Assembly: GCA_018669975.1 (NCBI GenBank)
Contig: JABHSK010000005.1
Coordinates: forward strand, 1-64,000
Direction of reading: 5' to 3'
Source of the DNA: Candidatus Parcubacteria bacterium
Lineage (GTDB): Bacteria; Patescibacteria; ABY1; UBA1558; GWA2-36-10
DNA length: 64,000 nucleotides
Shown: piece after piece, positions 32,257-41,787 of the stretch
Numbering within the stretch: the first letter of the stretch is position 1
Layout: every line of letters starts with the position of its first letter
Program-made: the position numbers and the translations under genes
The notes under the pieces: model-generated
Seen by the model: the letters and a program-made list of their open reading frames with translations, nothing else
What the model was told of the DNA's origin: nothing
The model's database searches: none

Positions 32257-34931
32257 AGTTTAAAATTTGTGATCAATGCCAAGGAAGTGGCAAAGTAGGT
32301 AGACACGCCTGTAATATTTGTTTTGGGCATGGCAGATTTTACTTTTCTGATAATAATTTTGTTTATTGGCAAAAAGAAATTAGTTATGCCCATATTTTCA
32401 TTAGAGAGCTTACGAAAACAATTAATATAATAATAAATACCTTATTAATTGCGGGAGTATTTTTAACACTAACTTTAATTTACGTTATTTTAGATGGAGT
32501 TCAGTTTGAACCCACCTATTTATTAGACTTTTTAATTACTCCTAGTAAATATAATTTTTGGCTGTATCTTCTGATCATGTTTGATATGGGTCTTTATTAT
32601 CGTTTGACAGTGCCAGCTATTAGGGAAAAGAAACAACTTAGTCTTTTAAAGAGTAAAGAAACCTACACTAAACATAATATTGCAGATAGTCTTAGCCAGG
32701 AAACTTCAAATATCATTGACAAGGCTTGGCTCTATGCGCAGCATAAGAAGGTTTTTCCGGTAACTGTTTGGCACCTATTGTTTGTGCTATTTAATGATAA
32801 AGATATTCGTTTGGTGTTGGCTCGCCTAGGTGTGGGGGTTGATAATTTAAGAAAGAGCATTGATGATAATATATCTAAACTGGCTTCTCAGCATGAAAGA
32901 AAAGCTGATATAACAGATATTTTTAGGGAGACATTACTCAATGCTTATCTGCACATGCGGGATAGGCAGTCACAACATATATCAGAAGTAGATCTTTTAG
33001 CGGGCATGGTTTTATCTAGTCAAGAAATTAGAAACTTCTTTTATGATTTTGATATAGATGAAGAAAAAATAGACAATGTCATTGCCTGGATTAATATTAA
33101 TAAGCAATTAGCCGTTCGTTATAAAAGATTTAGGTCTGCCGCTTTATTCAAACCAAAATCAAATATTAATCGTTCGTATACAGCCATAGCCACTCCGGTA
33201 TTAGATAGTTTTTCACAGGATTTAACAGCTTTAGCTCGGGGAGGTTATTTACCTTTAACCGTAGCTAGAGAGCAGGAGATTAATGAGGTGATCACTACTG
33301 TAGAGAGTGATATGTCTAGTGTAATGTTGGTTGGTCCATCTGGTATAGGTAAGGATAAGGTAGTAGAGGGTTTAGCTAACAGAATGATGGCCGAAGAGGT
33401 ACCAGAGCTTTTTCAAGATAAGCGACTAGTCAGTGTGTCGGTTCCTTTTTTGGTATCTGGAGCTAGCGGTACAGGTGCATTGGAAGAAAGGTTTTTAGCT
33501 ATTCTTAATGAGGTTAGTATCTCTGGAAATATTATTTTATATATAGAAAATATTCATCAACTAGTTGGTATTTCTTCAGCAGGTACAGAGGGTATTGATT
33601 TGGCTGAAGTATTATCTTCAGAAATTAGAAATCGAGGTTTAATGGTTATAGCTACTACTGACAGTAAAAGTTATGTGCAATTCTTGGAGGCCAGTGCTTT
33701 GGGTGAGACCATGAAGAAAATTACCGTTAAAGAGCCAGATAAAAATCAAACTATTAAAATTATGGAGGCTCATGTTGGTGCAGTTGAAAATAAGCACCAA
33801 GTGTATTTTACTTATGATGCCCTAGAGAACATTTTTGAATTATCAGATAGATATATGGCTGATAAGCATCTACCGAAAAAGGCCATTGATTTGATGGATG
33901 AGGCTGGTATTATGGTAGCCAAGTCTAGACGACAGGACAGGTTGATTAGGAAAGAGGATATTGCAACCTTAGTTAGTCGTAAGACTAATATTCCTTTAAC
34001 GGAAGTGACGGCTAAGGAGTCAGCCAAATTAATGAATTTAGAAGAGGAGATTCATGAACGTATCGTTGGTCAAGAAGAAGCAGTTAAGCATGTAGCAGCT
34101 GCTTTACGTAGGGCTAGGGCTGAGCTCAGGGATCGTAAGCGACCGATTGTAAATTTGCTTTTCCTAGGACCTACTGGTGTTGGTAAAACAGAATTAGCTA
34201 AAACAGTAGCTGAAAAATATTTTGGTGATGAACAAAATATGATTAGGCTAGATATGAGTGAATACCAGAATCAGACTAGTTTGCCGCGCCTGATTGGTTC
34301 ACCGCAGACTGGCACACCAGGATTATTGACAGAGGCTGTTAGACATAAACCCTTTGCTTTATTATTGCTAGACGAAATAGAAAAATCGCATCCAGATATT
34401 CTCAATGTATTTTTGCAAGTTATGGAAGATGGTCGTTTAACGGATGCGTTGGGTAGAACAGTGGATTTTACAAATTTAATTATCGTAGCCACATCCAATG
34501 CAGGCACACCGTTTATTCAAGAGCAGATTAAACAGGGAAACAATGTTGACGATTTTCAAGAGCAACTTATTAAAGAGGAGATCAAGGATGTGTTTAGACC
34601 TGAGTTTATTAATCGTTTTGACGGTGCCATAGTATTTAGGCCACTTACTAGAGAAGAGATATATAGGATTGCTGGTTTAATGCTTAATAAAGTTAAGAAA
34701 AGATTAGAAGAAAAAGGAGTTTTCTTTGAAATCACCGAAGCAGCTCAGCGGGAGCTAGCTGAGGCTGGTTTTGACCCAGTCTTTGGCGCCAGACCATTAC
34801 GGCGTGTTATTCAGGAAAGAGTAGACAATGCACTCTCTAATTTTCTTTTGACCGGAAAATTAAACCGTCGTGATATTGTGATTTATGATGCAGGCGCTAA
34901 GATTAGTGTTAAGAAGCCAACTGGATATTAA
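32244..34931 (+). CDS. membrane-anchored ClpC/ClpA-type double AAA+ protein with DnaJ-like zinc motif
   Basis: 895 residues. The start has two zinc half-knuckles CDQCQGSGKVG and CNICFGHG (C9, C12, C23, C26), as in DnaJ. Two transmembrane helices follow (about 58-82 and 95-112), then a Clp-N-like helical domain (about 140-290), D1 (about 340-560) and D2 (about 600-885). D1 looks inactive: Walker A is GPSGIGKD with Asp in place of Ser/Thr, and Walker B is ILYIENIHQ with Asn in place of the catalytic Glu. D2 is intact (GPTGVGKTE at about 641, LLLLDEIEKSHP, RPEFINRFD, GARPLRRVI). Probably a membrane-tethered unfoldase. No ClpP gene is in the window and no ClpP-binding loop was identified. Confidence 0.88.
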   Translation: MEAVKFKICDQCQGSGKVGRHACNICFGHGRFYFSDNNFVYWQKEISYAHIFIRELTKTINIIINTLLIAGVFLTLTLIYVILDGVQFEPTYLLDFLITPSKYNFWLYLLIMFDMGLYYRLTVPAIREKKQLSLLKSKETYTKHNIADSLSQETSNIIDKAWLYAQHKKVFPVTVWHLLFVLFNDKDIRLVLARLGVGVDNLRKSIDDNISKLASQHERKADITDIFRETLLNAYLHMRDRQSQHISEVDLLAGMVLSSQEIRNFFYDFDIDEEKIDNVIAWININKQLAVRYKRFRSAALFKPKSNINRSYTAIATPVLDSFSQDLTALARGGYLPLTVAREQEINEVITTVESDMSSVMLVGPSGIGKDKVVEGLANRMMAEEVPELFQDKRLVSVSVPFLVSGASGTGALEERFLAILNEVSISGNIILYIENIHQLVGISSAGTEGIDLAEVLSSEIRNRGLMVIATTDSKSYVQFLEASALGETMKKITVKEPDKNQTIKIMEAHVGAVENKHQVYFTYDALENIFELSDRYMADKHLPKKAIDLMDEAGIMVAKSRRQDRLIRKEDIATLVSRKTNIPLTEVTAKESAKLMNLEEEIHERIVGQEEAVKHVAAALRRARAELRDRKRPIVNLLFLGPTGVGKTELAKTVAEKYFGDEQNMIRLDMSEYQNQTSLPRLIGSPQTGTPGLLTEAVRHKPFALLLLDEIEKSHPDILNVFLQVMEDGRLTDALGRTVDFTNLIIVATSNAGTPFIQEQIKQGNNVDDFQEQLIKEEIKDVFRPEFINRFDGAIVFRPLTREEIYRIAGLMLNKVKKRLEEKGVFFEITEAAQRELAEAGFDPVFGARPLRRVIQERVDNALSNFLLTGKLNRRDIVIYDAGAKISVKKPTGY

Positions 34932-34957
34932 TTTTTATTTTATATTAAAAAATAAAA

Positions 34958-34994
34958 AGCCCCGGGTCAAAACCGACTCGGGGTTATTTGATCT
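34958..34994. terminator. bidirectional terminator
   Basis: Stem AGCCCCGGGTC / GACTCGGGGTT with an AAAACC loop, A-run to the left and T-containing run to the right, between the convergent Clp-like and malic enzyme genes. Confidence 0.8.
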
Positions 34995-34996
34995 CA

Positions 34997-36448
34997 CTAT
35001 TTGCGCTTAGCTCGGATCGTTTCGATCGTCTGCTGCAAAGCAGTAGAAATCATAACATCGGGGATATTTTCTATAAGACCATTTTGGAACAGTAAGTCAG
35101 CTATATCACGTGAGTGCTTGATTCTGGCTTGGGCTGTTTCACGAGCTCTAGTCCAGGTGATGTTCGTTCTGGCAACACCATCCTCTATAGCTTGCATAGC
35201 CACACTAGCAGCTATGTGAGAAAAAACATCAATATCATTCATGGTGACTATAATTTTCTCAGGGTTAATACCCTTATTTTTAGAAAATTCTGCCAGAGCT
35301 TTGGCAGCTGTGATAGCCATAGCGTCGGTGATTTTTTTGGCTCGAACCATCAGGGCTCCTCGTAGTAGACCAGGAAAGCATAAAGAGTTGTTGATCTGAT
35401 TAGGAAAATCACCACGACCAGTGGCTACGATGAAAGCGCCAGCTTCCTTAGCAGCATAGGGATAAATTTCTGGTACTGGATTAGCACAGACAAATACAAT
35501 CGCCTTGTCTGCCATTTTGCGAATTTGGCTAGGGTTGATAGTGTTTGGTCCTGGTTTAGAGAGAGCAATCAATACGTCCGCATCCTGTATGGCTGTGTCG
35601 AAATCCTCAATCTTGTCAGGATTTGTTATTTCGCAGAGTTCCCATTTGCGGTAAAAGGGCTTGTTGTCCCTGAGATCATCACGACCAGCATGGAGACCAC
35701 CGCGGGAATCTACCAAAATCATCTTAGCTGGATCAGCACCGGCAGTTATACAGAGTCGAGCAATGGTTGTGTTGGATGCACCAGCGCCAAGTAAAACAAT
35801 TTTTACTTCATCTAGATTTTTGTCAGCCAATCTCAAGGCATTGAATAAACCTGCTAGCGTGACGCAGGCAGTTCCCTGAGCATCATCATGCCAGACCGGT
35901 ATGTCACACTTTTTTTGGAGAGTATCCAGCACTAGAAAACAGTTGGGCTGGGAAATATCCTCTAGATTGACAGCACCCACACTGGGAGCTAGCATTCTTA
36001 CAAAATCGATGATTTTTTGAGGATCATTTTCTCCAGCTTCGTTGCGACTGTCGATACACAGAGGTATGGCGTCGATGCCACCAAGTTGGTCCATCAACAA
36101 GGCCTTGCCCTCCATTACACCGATACCACCGGGAGGTGTCACATCACCATCACCCAAAACTCGGGTTGAATCAGTGACGATAGCTACTGTATTACTACGG
36201 TTGGAGAGGTTGAAAGATGCATCGTTATCTTCACGGATAGCAGTAGATACAGCAGACACTCCGGGAGTGTACCAAAAATTGAATAAGCCTAGTTGTCCGA
36301 CGGGCACCTTGGGTGTGACTTGAGTCATGCCACCAAAAAATTGGTGAGCCTTGATAGACATGATCTTTGCAAATAAAGTCATGGCAGCAGCGATTTCAGG
36401 TTCTGAAAAATCACTAGGAAATTTTGGGTTAAACTTGCTTGATTTCAT
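34997..36448 (-). CDS. malic enzyme (malate dehydrogenase, oxaloacetate-decarboxylating)
   Basis: 483 residues. Oxidative decarboxylation of malate to pyruvate with NAD(P)H formation. Motifs: the catalytic Tyr in FNFWYTPGVSAVS, RVLGDGDVTPPGGIGVMEGKA, the metal-binding DDAQGTA, the nucleotide loop IVLLGAGASNTTIA, and VFVCANPVPEIYP. It is a main carbon-metabolism enzyme here. G+C looks higher than in its neighbours. The leader of about 130 nt carries a perfect 10-bp inverted repeat. Confidence 0.9.
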   Translation of the reverse strand: MKSSKFNPKFPSDFSEPEIAAAMTLFAKIMSIKAHQFFGGMTQVTPKVPVGQLGLFNFWYTPGVSAVSTAIREDNDASFNLSNRSNTVAIVTDSTRVLGDGDVTPPGGIGVMEGKALLMDQLGGIDAIPLCIDSRNEAGENDPQKIIDFVRMLAPSVGAVNLEDISQPNCFLVLDTLQKKCDIPVWHDDAQGTACVTLAGLFNALRLADKNLDEVKIVLLGAGASNTTIARLCITAGADPAKMILVDSRGGLHAGRDDLRDNKPFYRKWELCEITNPDKIEDFDTAIQDADVLIALSKPGPNTINPSQIRKMADKAIVFVCANPVPEIYPYAAKEAGAFIVATGRGDFPNQINNSLCFPGLLRGALMVRAKKITDAMAITAAKALAEFSKNKGINPEKIIVTMNDIDVFSHIAASVAMQAIEDGVARTNITWTRARETAQARIKHSRDIADLLFQNGLIENIPDVMISTALQQTIETIRAKRK

Positions 36449-36477
36449 GGTTACTCTTTCCGTTCAAGATTAGGCGT

Positions 36478-36512
36478 GTTATTAGCTTCTTTAGAGTATT
36501 GTAGCTAATAAC
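36478..36512 (-). promoter_or_regulatory. 10-bp inverted repeat in the malic enzyme leader
   Basis: GTTATTAGCT (36478-36487) and AGCTAATAAC (36503-36512), a perfect inverted repeat with a 15-nt loop, between the promoter and the start. It could be an mRNA hairpin or an operator. Confidence 0.55.
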
Positions 36513-36584
36513 GTTTTTTAGAGCAATCTTATTTTTATTCCCCTTTGTATTTTGAAGGTACTTCATCTTCTGTGGAATTAAAAA

Positions 36585-36613
36585 ATTATATAATAAAGCG
36601 CCCATTCCGTCAA
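36585..36613 (-). promoter_or_regulatory. promoter of the malic enzyme gene
   Basis: On the minus strand TTGACG (36613-36608), 17 bp, TATAAT (36590-36585). Its -35 is 2 bp from the -35 of the divergent glyS promoter. Confidence 0.75.
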
Positions 36614-36615
36614 TC

Positions 36616-36644
36616 TTGATATTTAGCTTTATTTAGGTTATAAT
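36616..36644 (+). promoter_or_regulatory. promoter of glyS
   Basis: TTGATA (36616-36621), 17 bp, TATAAT (36639-36644), giving a leader of about 30 nt to ATG 36680. Confidence 0.75.
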
Positions 36645-36679
36645 TTTTATATTAAAACTATTAATCTGTATACATTTTT

Positions 36680-38068
36680 ATGGAAAATTCACGCAAGATT
36701 GATAAGGTAGTAAATCTGGCCAAACGGCGCGGATTTATTTTTCCTTCATCAGAGATTTACGGAGGGTTAAATTCTATTTATGACTACGGTCCACTAGGGG
36801 TTGAGCTTAAGAAAAACGTCAAAAAAGCTTGGTGGGACTTTATGATGGCTAGAAAAGATGTGGTTGGATTAGATTCAGCTATATTGGCTCATCCTAGGAC
36901 TTGGGAGGCATCAGGTCATCTGGATGGCTTCACAGATCCGTTGATAGATTGTAAGAAATGTAAGAATCGTTTTCGAGCAGATCATTTATTAGAAAAGAAG
37001 GGTCTTAAACCTGATTTTGCTAAAACGAAACCAATGGATATGAAGGATATTAAGTGTCCAGAATGTGGTGGTGAGTTGACTGATGTACGTCAGTTCAATT
37101 TAATGTTCAAGACTTTTATGGGGCCAGTAGAGGACTCTGCCAGTCAATTGTATCTTCGACCAGAAACTGCTCAAGGTATCTATACTAATTTTTTGAACAC
37201 CAAAGAGAGCATGCGTATGAAAATGCCTTTTGGTATTGCTCAGATTGGTAAAGCTTTTAGGAACGAAATTACTACTGAAAATTTTATTTTCCGTATGCGT
37301 GAATTTGAGCAGATGGAAATGCAATATTTTGTTCACCCGGATGGCAAAGATGATATTTTTGATACTTGGAAAAAGCTCAGGAAAGAGTGGTATTTGTCTT
37401 TGGGTCTTAGCAAAGAAAATTTAAGATTCAGAGAACATGAGCCAGATGAATTGGTGCATTATGCTAGTAAAGCTTTTGATATAGAATATAATTTTGGTTT
37501 TTCAGAAAGTGAGGCGGGTTTCAAAGAACTAGAGGGTATTCATGATCGTGGTGATTGGGATTTATCTAGACATCAGAAGTTTTCAGGGCAAAAATTAATA
37601 GTCAAAGATGATGATAATAAAGATTATACTCCACATGTTGTTGAAACCTCTGGTGGTGTTGATCGAGCCACTTTGGCATTTTTAATTGATGCCTATGATG
37701 AAATAGAGGGTGGTCGCACTACTACTACCAAGAGTGTTAAAGACGCAGAAGTGGTGCTTAGACTAGACAAACGTTTAGCTCCTATTAAGATTGCGGTTTT
37801 ACCTTTATCTAAAAAAGTAGAGCTATCCAAAAAATCTAACGAGGTTTATGATTCTTTAGTTAGTAAATATAGAATACGTTATGATGAGACTGGTAGCATC
37901 GGTAAACGTTATCGTCGTCAGGATGAGATCGGTACACCATACTGTGTGACCATTGATTTTGATACTTTAGAAAATAATCAAGTAACTGTTCGTGATAGGG
38001 ATACCATGGAGCAGGATCATGTAGTCATTGAGGAGTTGGAGTCTTATTTTGCAGAAAAATTTAATTAA
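36680..38068 (+). CDS. glyS: glycyl-tRNA synthetase (homodimeric type)
   Basis: 462 residues, class II synthetase of the eukaryote/archaea/Gram-positive alpha2 kind. FIFPSSEIYGGLNSIYDYGPLG at the start is split by the family's usual loop; motif 2 reads GIAQIGKAFRNEITTENFIFR, and motif 3 PHVVETSGGVDRATLAFL. Zinc-type cysteine pairs CKKCKNRF and CPECGGEL are present. The C-terminal anticodon-binding domain begins at about 370. Charges tRNA-Gly. Confidence 0.96.
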   Translation: MENSRKIDKVVNLAKRRGFIFPSSEIYGGLNSIYDYGPLGVELKKNVKKAWWDFMMARKDVVGLDSAILAHPRTWEASGHLDGFTDPLIDCKKCKNRFRADHLLEKKGLKPDFAKTKPMDMKDIKCPECGGELTDVRQFNLMFKTFMGPVEDSASQLYLRPETAQGIYTNFLNTKESMRMKMPFGIAQIGKAFRNEITTENFIFRMREFEQMEMQYFVHPDGKDDIFDTWKKLRKEWYLSLGLSKENLRFREHEPDELVHYASKAFDIEYNFGFSESEAGFKELEGIHDRGDWDLSRHQKFSGQKLIVKDDDNKDYTPHVVETSGGVDRATLAFLIDAYDEIEGGRTTTTKSVKDAEVVLRLDKRLAPIKIAVLPLSKKVELSKKSNEVYDSLVSKYRIRYDETGSIGKRYRRQDEIGTPYCVTIDFDTLENNQVTVRDRDTMEQDHVVIEELESYFAEKFN

Positions 38069-38085
38069 TAAAAGTTTTTTATAAT

Positions 38086-39354
38086 ATGTTCAAAAGAATT
38101 GTCCGCAAAGACGGCAGTGTAATTATTTTGGTGCCCAAGCGGGATACCAAGGCTATTACTTTTGAGGTAATTTATAAAGTTGGCAGTCGGCAAGAAACCA
38201 AGGCAATTAATGGCGCCTCACATTTTGTTGAACACCTGATGTTTAAAGGCACCGACAGAAGACCTAATACAGCCAACATAGCCAAAGAGCTAGACAGTGT
38301 TGGCGCGGAGTACAATGCTTTTACTGGCAAAGAATATACGGGTTATTATATTACCGCTGATAGTAGGCACATGCCTTTAGCAGTGGATATGCTGTCTGAT
38401 ATGTTATATAATTCCAAGTTTGAAAAAAAAGAAGTTGATCGTGAACGTGGAGTTATAGTCGAAGAGATTAATATGTATGAAGATAATCCTTTGATGTACA
38501 TGGAAGATGTTTTTGAAAATTTACTTTTTAAAGACACTGTTCTAGGTAGGTCAATTGCTGGACCCAGGGTAAACATTCAAACTATCCCTAGAAACTCTTT
38601 GTATAATTATTATCAGAAGCATTATTTTGGTGGTAACGCAGTGATTGGCGTAGCTGGAAAATTTACTCAAGCACAAGCACTCAAACTGGTGGATAAATTA
38701 TTTCCAATAGGCAAAAAACAGGCTAGAAATAAAATTAAGGCTGTACCAGCCTTTAGGCAGACCAAGCCGGAAGTCAAAATAGTTAAACGTGATTTAGAGC
38801 AGGTGCAATTGATGTTGGGCTTTAGAACTATCTCTAGTGTAGATCCTAAGTTTATGACTGCCCAATTATTAGGAAATATTTTAGGCGCCACCATGAGCTC
38901 CCGACTTTTCTTGAACATTAGAGAGCGTAGAGGTTTATGCTACTTTATCCGAGCTAGCATTGGTGCCTATGAAGATATTGGATCTTTTGTAGTACACGCT
39001 GGTTTAAATAAAGAAAAAGTTTACGAGGCTTTAGAAGCTATTAAAGAAGAATTAAATGATATTAGCAGCAAAGGTATTACCAAAGAGGAGCTTAAAAAAG
39101 CCAAGGATAATATCAGGGGTCGCATGGTTCTAAAAATGGAGAATGCTAATTCTCATCTTAACTTCTTGATGTCTCAAGAATTGTTAGGACAGCAGATCAA
39201 GGACCTTGAAGCCAAACTTAAAGAAATGGATAAAATCACTATTAAGCAGGTCAATGATTTAGCTAAACAAATAGTCAAATGGCCACAAGCCAACCTGGCT
39301 ATTATTGGACCTTTTGAAAATAAAAATAAATTTTTAAAAATTTTAAGCAAATAA
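38086..39354 (+). CDS. M16-family zinc peptidase
   Basis: 422 residues. The inverted zinc motif HFVEH lies at residues 46-50 and the distal Glu is in VIVEEIN (about 126), so the catalytic half is intact. The second half carries RERRGLCYFIRAS, typical of the partner domain that closes the chamber. Processing peptidase of the PqqL/YmxG kind; no signal peptide, so cytosolic. It lies between glyS and a transporter-like gene. Confidence 0.92.
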   Translation: MFKRIVRKDGSVIILVPKRDTKAITFEVIYKVGSRQETKAINGASHFVEHLMFKGTDRRPNTANIAKELDSVGAEYNAFTGKEYTGYYITADSRHMPLAVDMLSDMLYNSKFEKKEVDRERGVIVEEINMYEDNPLMYMEDVFENLLFKDTVLGRSIAGPRVNIQTIPRNSLYNYYQKHYFGGNAVIGVAGKFTQAQALKLVDKLFPIGKKQARNKIKAVPAFRQTKPEVKIVKRDLEQVQLMLGFRTISSVDPKFMTAQLLGNILGATMSSRLFLNIRERRGLCYFIRASIGAYEDIGSFVVHAGLNKEKVYEALEAIKEELNDISSKGITKEELKKAKDNIRGRMVLKMENANSHLNFLMSQELLGQQIKDLEAKLKEMDKITIKQVNDLAKQIVKWPQANLAIIGPFENKNKFLKILSK

Positions 39355-39364
39355 AACAAAAATT

Positions 39365-40387
39365 ATGGCTAGAAACTCAATATCAATTTCAACGGATACT
39401 ATTGTCCGAATAATAGTCATACTGCTATTTATAGGATTTCTTTATTTAATTAAAGATGTTTTGGCGTTATTTTTTGTAGCTGTGATATTGTCAGCTGCTT
39501 TTGATCCATTAATAGATTGGTTTGAAGCCAAGAAAATTCCTCGTGCCCTGAGCATCCTCGGTGTTTATGCAGTATTTCTTTTTATAGTAGGTGGTGCCAT
39601 TTATTTATTGACGGGGCCAATCATTGCACAGATAAAAGATTTAACACGAGTTTTTCCAGACCTGCTAGAAAAAATAAACGAAGGTATTTACAATTTAAAG
39701 AGTGTTGATAATTCAGTAGCAGCAGAAACAGTTAGTACTAGTTTGGCGGGCATCACTAGAAGTCTTTCACAGGCTGGTTCTGGCATCTTTAATATGGTTA
39801 CATCTATTTTTGGTGGTGTTATTAGCTTCTTCATGGTCCTGGTAATAACCTTCTATTTGACTGTTGAAGAAAACGGCATGAAGCGTTTTATTAATAGTAT
39901 TACTCCAAATAAACATCGTGCCTATGTAGCTAAGTTAATTACAGCCATGCAGCACAGAATGGGATATTGGCTTAGAGGGCAACTGATTTTGTCGGTGATA
40001 GTTTTTATCATGGTCTACGTTGGGCTGAGTTTATTGGGAGTAAAATATGCTCTGGTTCTAGCCCTGGTAGCTGGTATATTTGAAATAGTCCCTTTCTTGG
40101 GTCCATGGATATCTGCGATTCCAGGTGTTTTCTTCGCCTTTTCACAAAATCCAACCCTAGCTTTTTGGGTAGCTATTCTATATTTTGGAGTACAGCAAAT
40201 AGAAAATAATTTAATTGTGCCCAAGGTTATGGGTAAGACCACCGGGTTGAATCCATTGGTAGTTATATTAGCTATCTTAATGGGTGCACGTTTAGGGGGT
40301 ATTGTTGGAGCATTACTAGCTGTACCAGTTGCTTTAGCTATAGCAGTATATTTTGAAAGTTTAATGAATAATAAACATAAAGCTTAA
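39365..40387 (+). CDS. AI-2E family membrane protein
   Basis: 340 residues with about eight hydrophobic segments. The start (VRIIVILLFIGFLYLIKDVL, FFVAVILSAAFDPLIDWFE) and the conserved end (VQQIENNLIVPKVMG, LNPLVVILAILMGARLGGI) match the AI-2E/PerM/YdiK family. Members export or exchange small solutes or ions; the substrate cannot be told from sequence. It abuts rsmI. Confidence 0.9.
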   Translation: MARNSISISTDTIVRIIVILLFIGFLYLIKDVLALFFVAVILSAAFDPLIDWFEAKKIPRALSILGVYAVFLFIVGGAIYLLTGPIIAQIKDLTRVFPDLLEKINEGIYNLKSVDNSVAAETVSTSLAGITRSLSQAGSGIFNMVTSIFGGVISFFMVLVITFYLTVEENGMKRFINSITPNKHRAYVAKLITAMQHRMGYWLRGQLILSVIVFIMVYVGLSLLGVKYALVLALVAGIFEIVPFLGPWISAIPGVFFAFSQNPTLAFWVAILYFGVQQIENNLIVPKVMGKTTGLNPLVVILAILMGARLGGIVGALLAVPVALAIAVYFESLMNNKHKA

Positions 40388-41056
40388 ATGTCTACGATAT
40401 ATTTTGTTGCTACACCAATAGGAAATTTAGAGGATCTAACTTTTCGAGCTCTGCGGATTTTGCAGGAAGTAGATGTTGTTTTAGCTGAAGACAAAAGGGT
40501 CAGTAGAAAGCTTTTTGATCATTATGATATCAAAACCAATTTATTGGTATGGCACCAGCACAGTAAGGATAAAGATTGGCAGCGAGTTAAAGATCTGCTA
40601 TTACAAGATAAAGATATCGCTCTAATTACAGATGCTGGTACTCCGGGATTTTCTGATCCAGGTGGCAAATTGATAGAGCTAGTGAAAAACGAATTGCCAG
40701 ACGTAAAAATTAGTCCTATTCCTGGAGCTTCTGCTTTGGGTGCTATGGTCTCCATAGCTGGTATTGCTCTAGACAAGTTTTCATTTTTAGGATTCCTACC
40801 ACACAAAAAAGGACGACAGACTTTGATAACAAAAATAAAAGAAGCAAAGCAGCCAATGATATTTTTTGAATCAGTTCACAGGATACTCAAAGCACTAGAT
40901 CAATTGTCAGATTGTGACAAGCAATTAATAGTCGGTCGTGAGTTGACTAAGAAGTTTGAAACCATTTATCGAGGCACTGCTCAGGAAATATTAGATACAT
41001 TAAACAACGATCCGCAGCAGGTCAAAGGAGAATTTGTTGTTATAGTAAATAAATAA
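40388..41056 (+). CDS. rsmI: 16S rRNA 2'-O-methyltransferase RsmI
   Basis: 222 residues. Tetrapyrrole-methylase fold: IYFVATPIGNLEDLTFRAL, ADEDKRVS-type AEDKRVSRKL, ITDAGTPGFSDPG and PIPGASALGAMV are the SAM-binding and family motifs, and GRELTKKFETIYRG comes near the end. It methylates C1402 in the ribosomal decoding centre. Starts on the base after the previous stop. The C-terminal HTH part of longer homologues is absent. Confidence 0.95.
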   Translation: MSTIYFVATPIGNLEDLTFRALRILQEVDVVLAEDKRVSRKLFDHYDIKTNLLVWHQHSKDKDWQRVKDLLLQDKDIALITDAGTPGFSDPGGKLIELVKNELPDVKISPIPGASALGAMVSIAGIALDKFSFLGFLPHKKGRQTLITKIKEAKQPMIFFESVHRILKALDQLSDCDKQLIVGRELTKKFETIYRGTAQEILDTLNNDPQQVKGEFVVIVNK

Positions 41057-41058
41057 TC

Positions 41059-41517
41059 ATGGCTACTAAAAAAGATTTAGAAAAATTCGAAAAATTTGCC
41101 ATTAGTCAAACAGCTATATTGATAAGAGACGATAAATGCTTGATTCTCAAAGCAGCTAGTCGGGAAAAAAACATGTGGGTATTACCAGGCGGCAGACTAG
41201 ATAAAGGTGAGCTCGGCGAGGCAGCCTTTGCTAGAGAACTTAAAGAAGAGATAAATTTTGATAATGTAAAAGTTTTAGGTGTAGCTGCTTATGATATTTG
41301 GTACCATGACATTCCTCATTTAGGTGTTAAAAATTGGCCAATCTGTGCTATAGCTAATTTAATAGAAGACACTGGTCAGGAAGTTAAAATAAGTGATGAA
41401 CACACCGAAGTAGTTTGGGCATCAGAAGATGATATAGAAAATTATCAGTTCATTTGGCCCAAGGCTCATCAGATTATCAAAAAAGGATTTGAATATTATA
41501 GATTATTAAATAAATAA
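41059..41517 (+). CDS. Nudix hydrolase
   Basis: 152 residues. The Nudix box reads GGRLDKGELGEAAFARELKE then EINF, with all catalytic glutamates and the usual last Gly replaced by Asn. Cleaves nucleoside diphosphates linked to another group; substrate not predictable. Two bp after rsmI, one bp before the next gene. Confidence 0.88.
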   Translation: MATKKDLEKFEKFAISQTAILIRDDKCLILKAASREKNMWVLPGGRLDKGELGEAAFARELKEEINFDNVKVLGVAAYDIWYHDIPHLGVKNWPICAIANLIEDTGQEVKISDEHTEVVWASEDDIENYQFIWPKAHQIIKKGFEYYRLLNK

Positions 41518-41518
41518 T

Positions 41519-41785
41519 ATGGCAGCTAAAAAACATTTGGCTTCAATTGCTATCTTAGTAAAGGATCGTCATGAACACTCAGTTGATGTGCAGCGTATTT
41601 TAACTGAGCACGGCAACGTAATTTTGGGTAGGATGGGAATCAATCCTAGTCGTAGTTGTGTCGAGCATTGTACGGGGATTATATCCATCATTGTTGAGGG
41701 TACAGCCAAAGAAATTAAAGATCTTACCAAAAAATTGGATGCTTACTATGGTATTGTAGCTAAAACCAACATCATGACAGACTAG
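41519..41785 (+). CDS. ACT-like small protein, TM1266 / hydrogenase-regulator family
   Basis: 88 residues. LASIAILVKDRHEHSVDVQR, ILTEHGNVILGRMGIN and IISIIVEGTAKEIKDLTKKL follow the beta-alpha-beta-beta-alpha-beta order of the NikR C-terminal/ACT-like TM1266 family, often annotated as iron-only hydrogenase system regulator. It has no DNA-binding domain. No hydrogenase gene is in the window, so the annotation of role is weak. Confidence 0.7.
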   Translation: MAAKKHLASIAILVKDRHEHSVDVQRILTEHGNVILGRMGINPSRSCVEHCTGIISIIVEGTAKEIKDLTKKLDAYYGIVAKTNIMTD

Positions 41786-41787
41786 CT

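Noticed and set aside
31869..32393. A 174-codon minus-strand ORF opposite the membrane protein gene.
   Set aside because: It spans the promoter and both coupled plus-strand genes; no start signal or family likeness.
35102..35148. parS-like sequences (ATCACGTGAG and TGTTTCACGAG) near parS consensus.
   Set aside because: Each matches only part of the 16-bp palindrome and lies inside the malic enzyme coding sequence, far from parAB.
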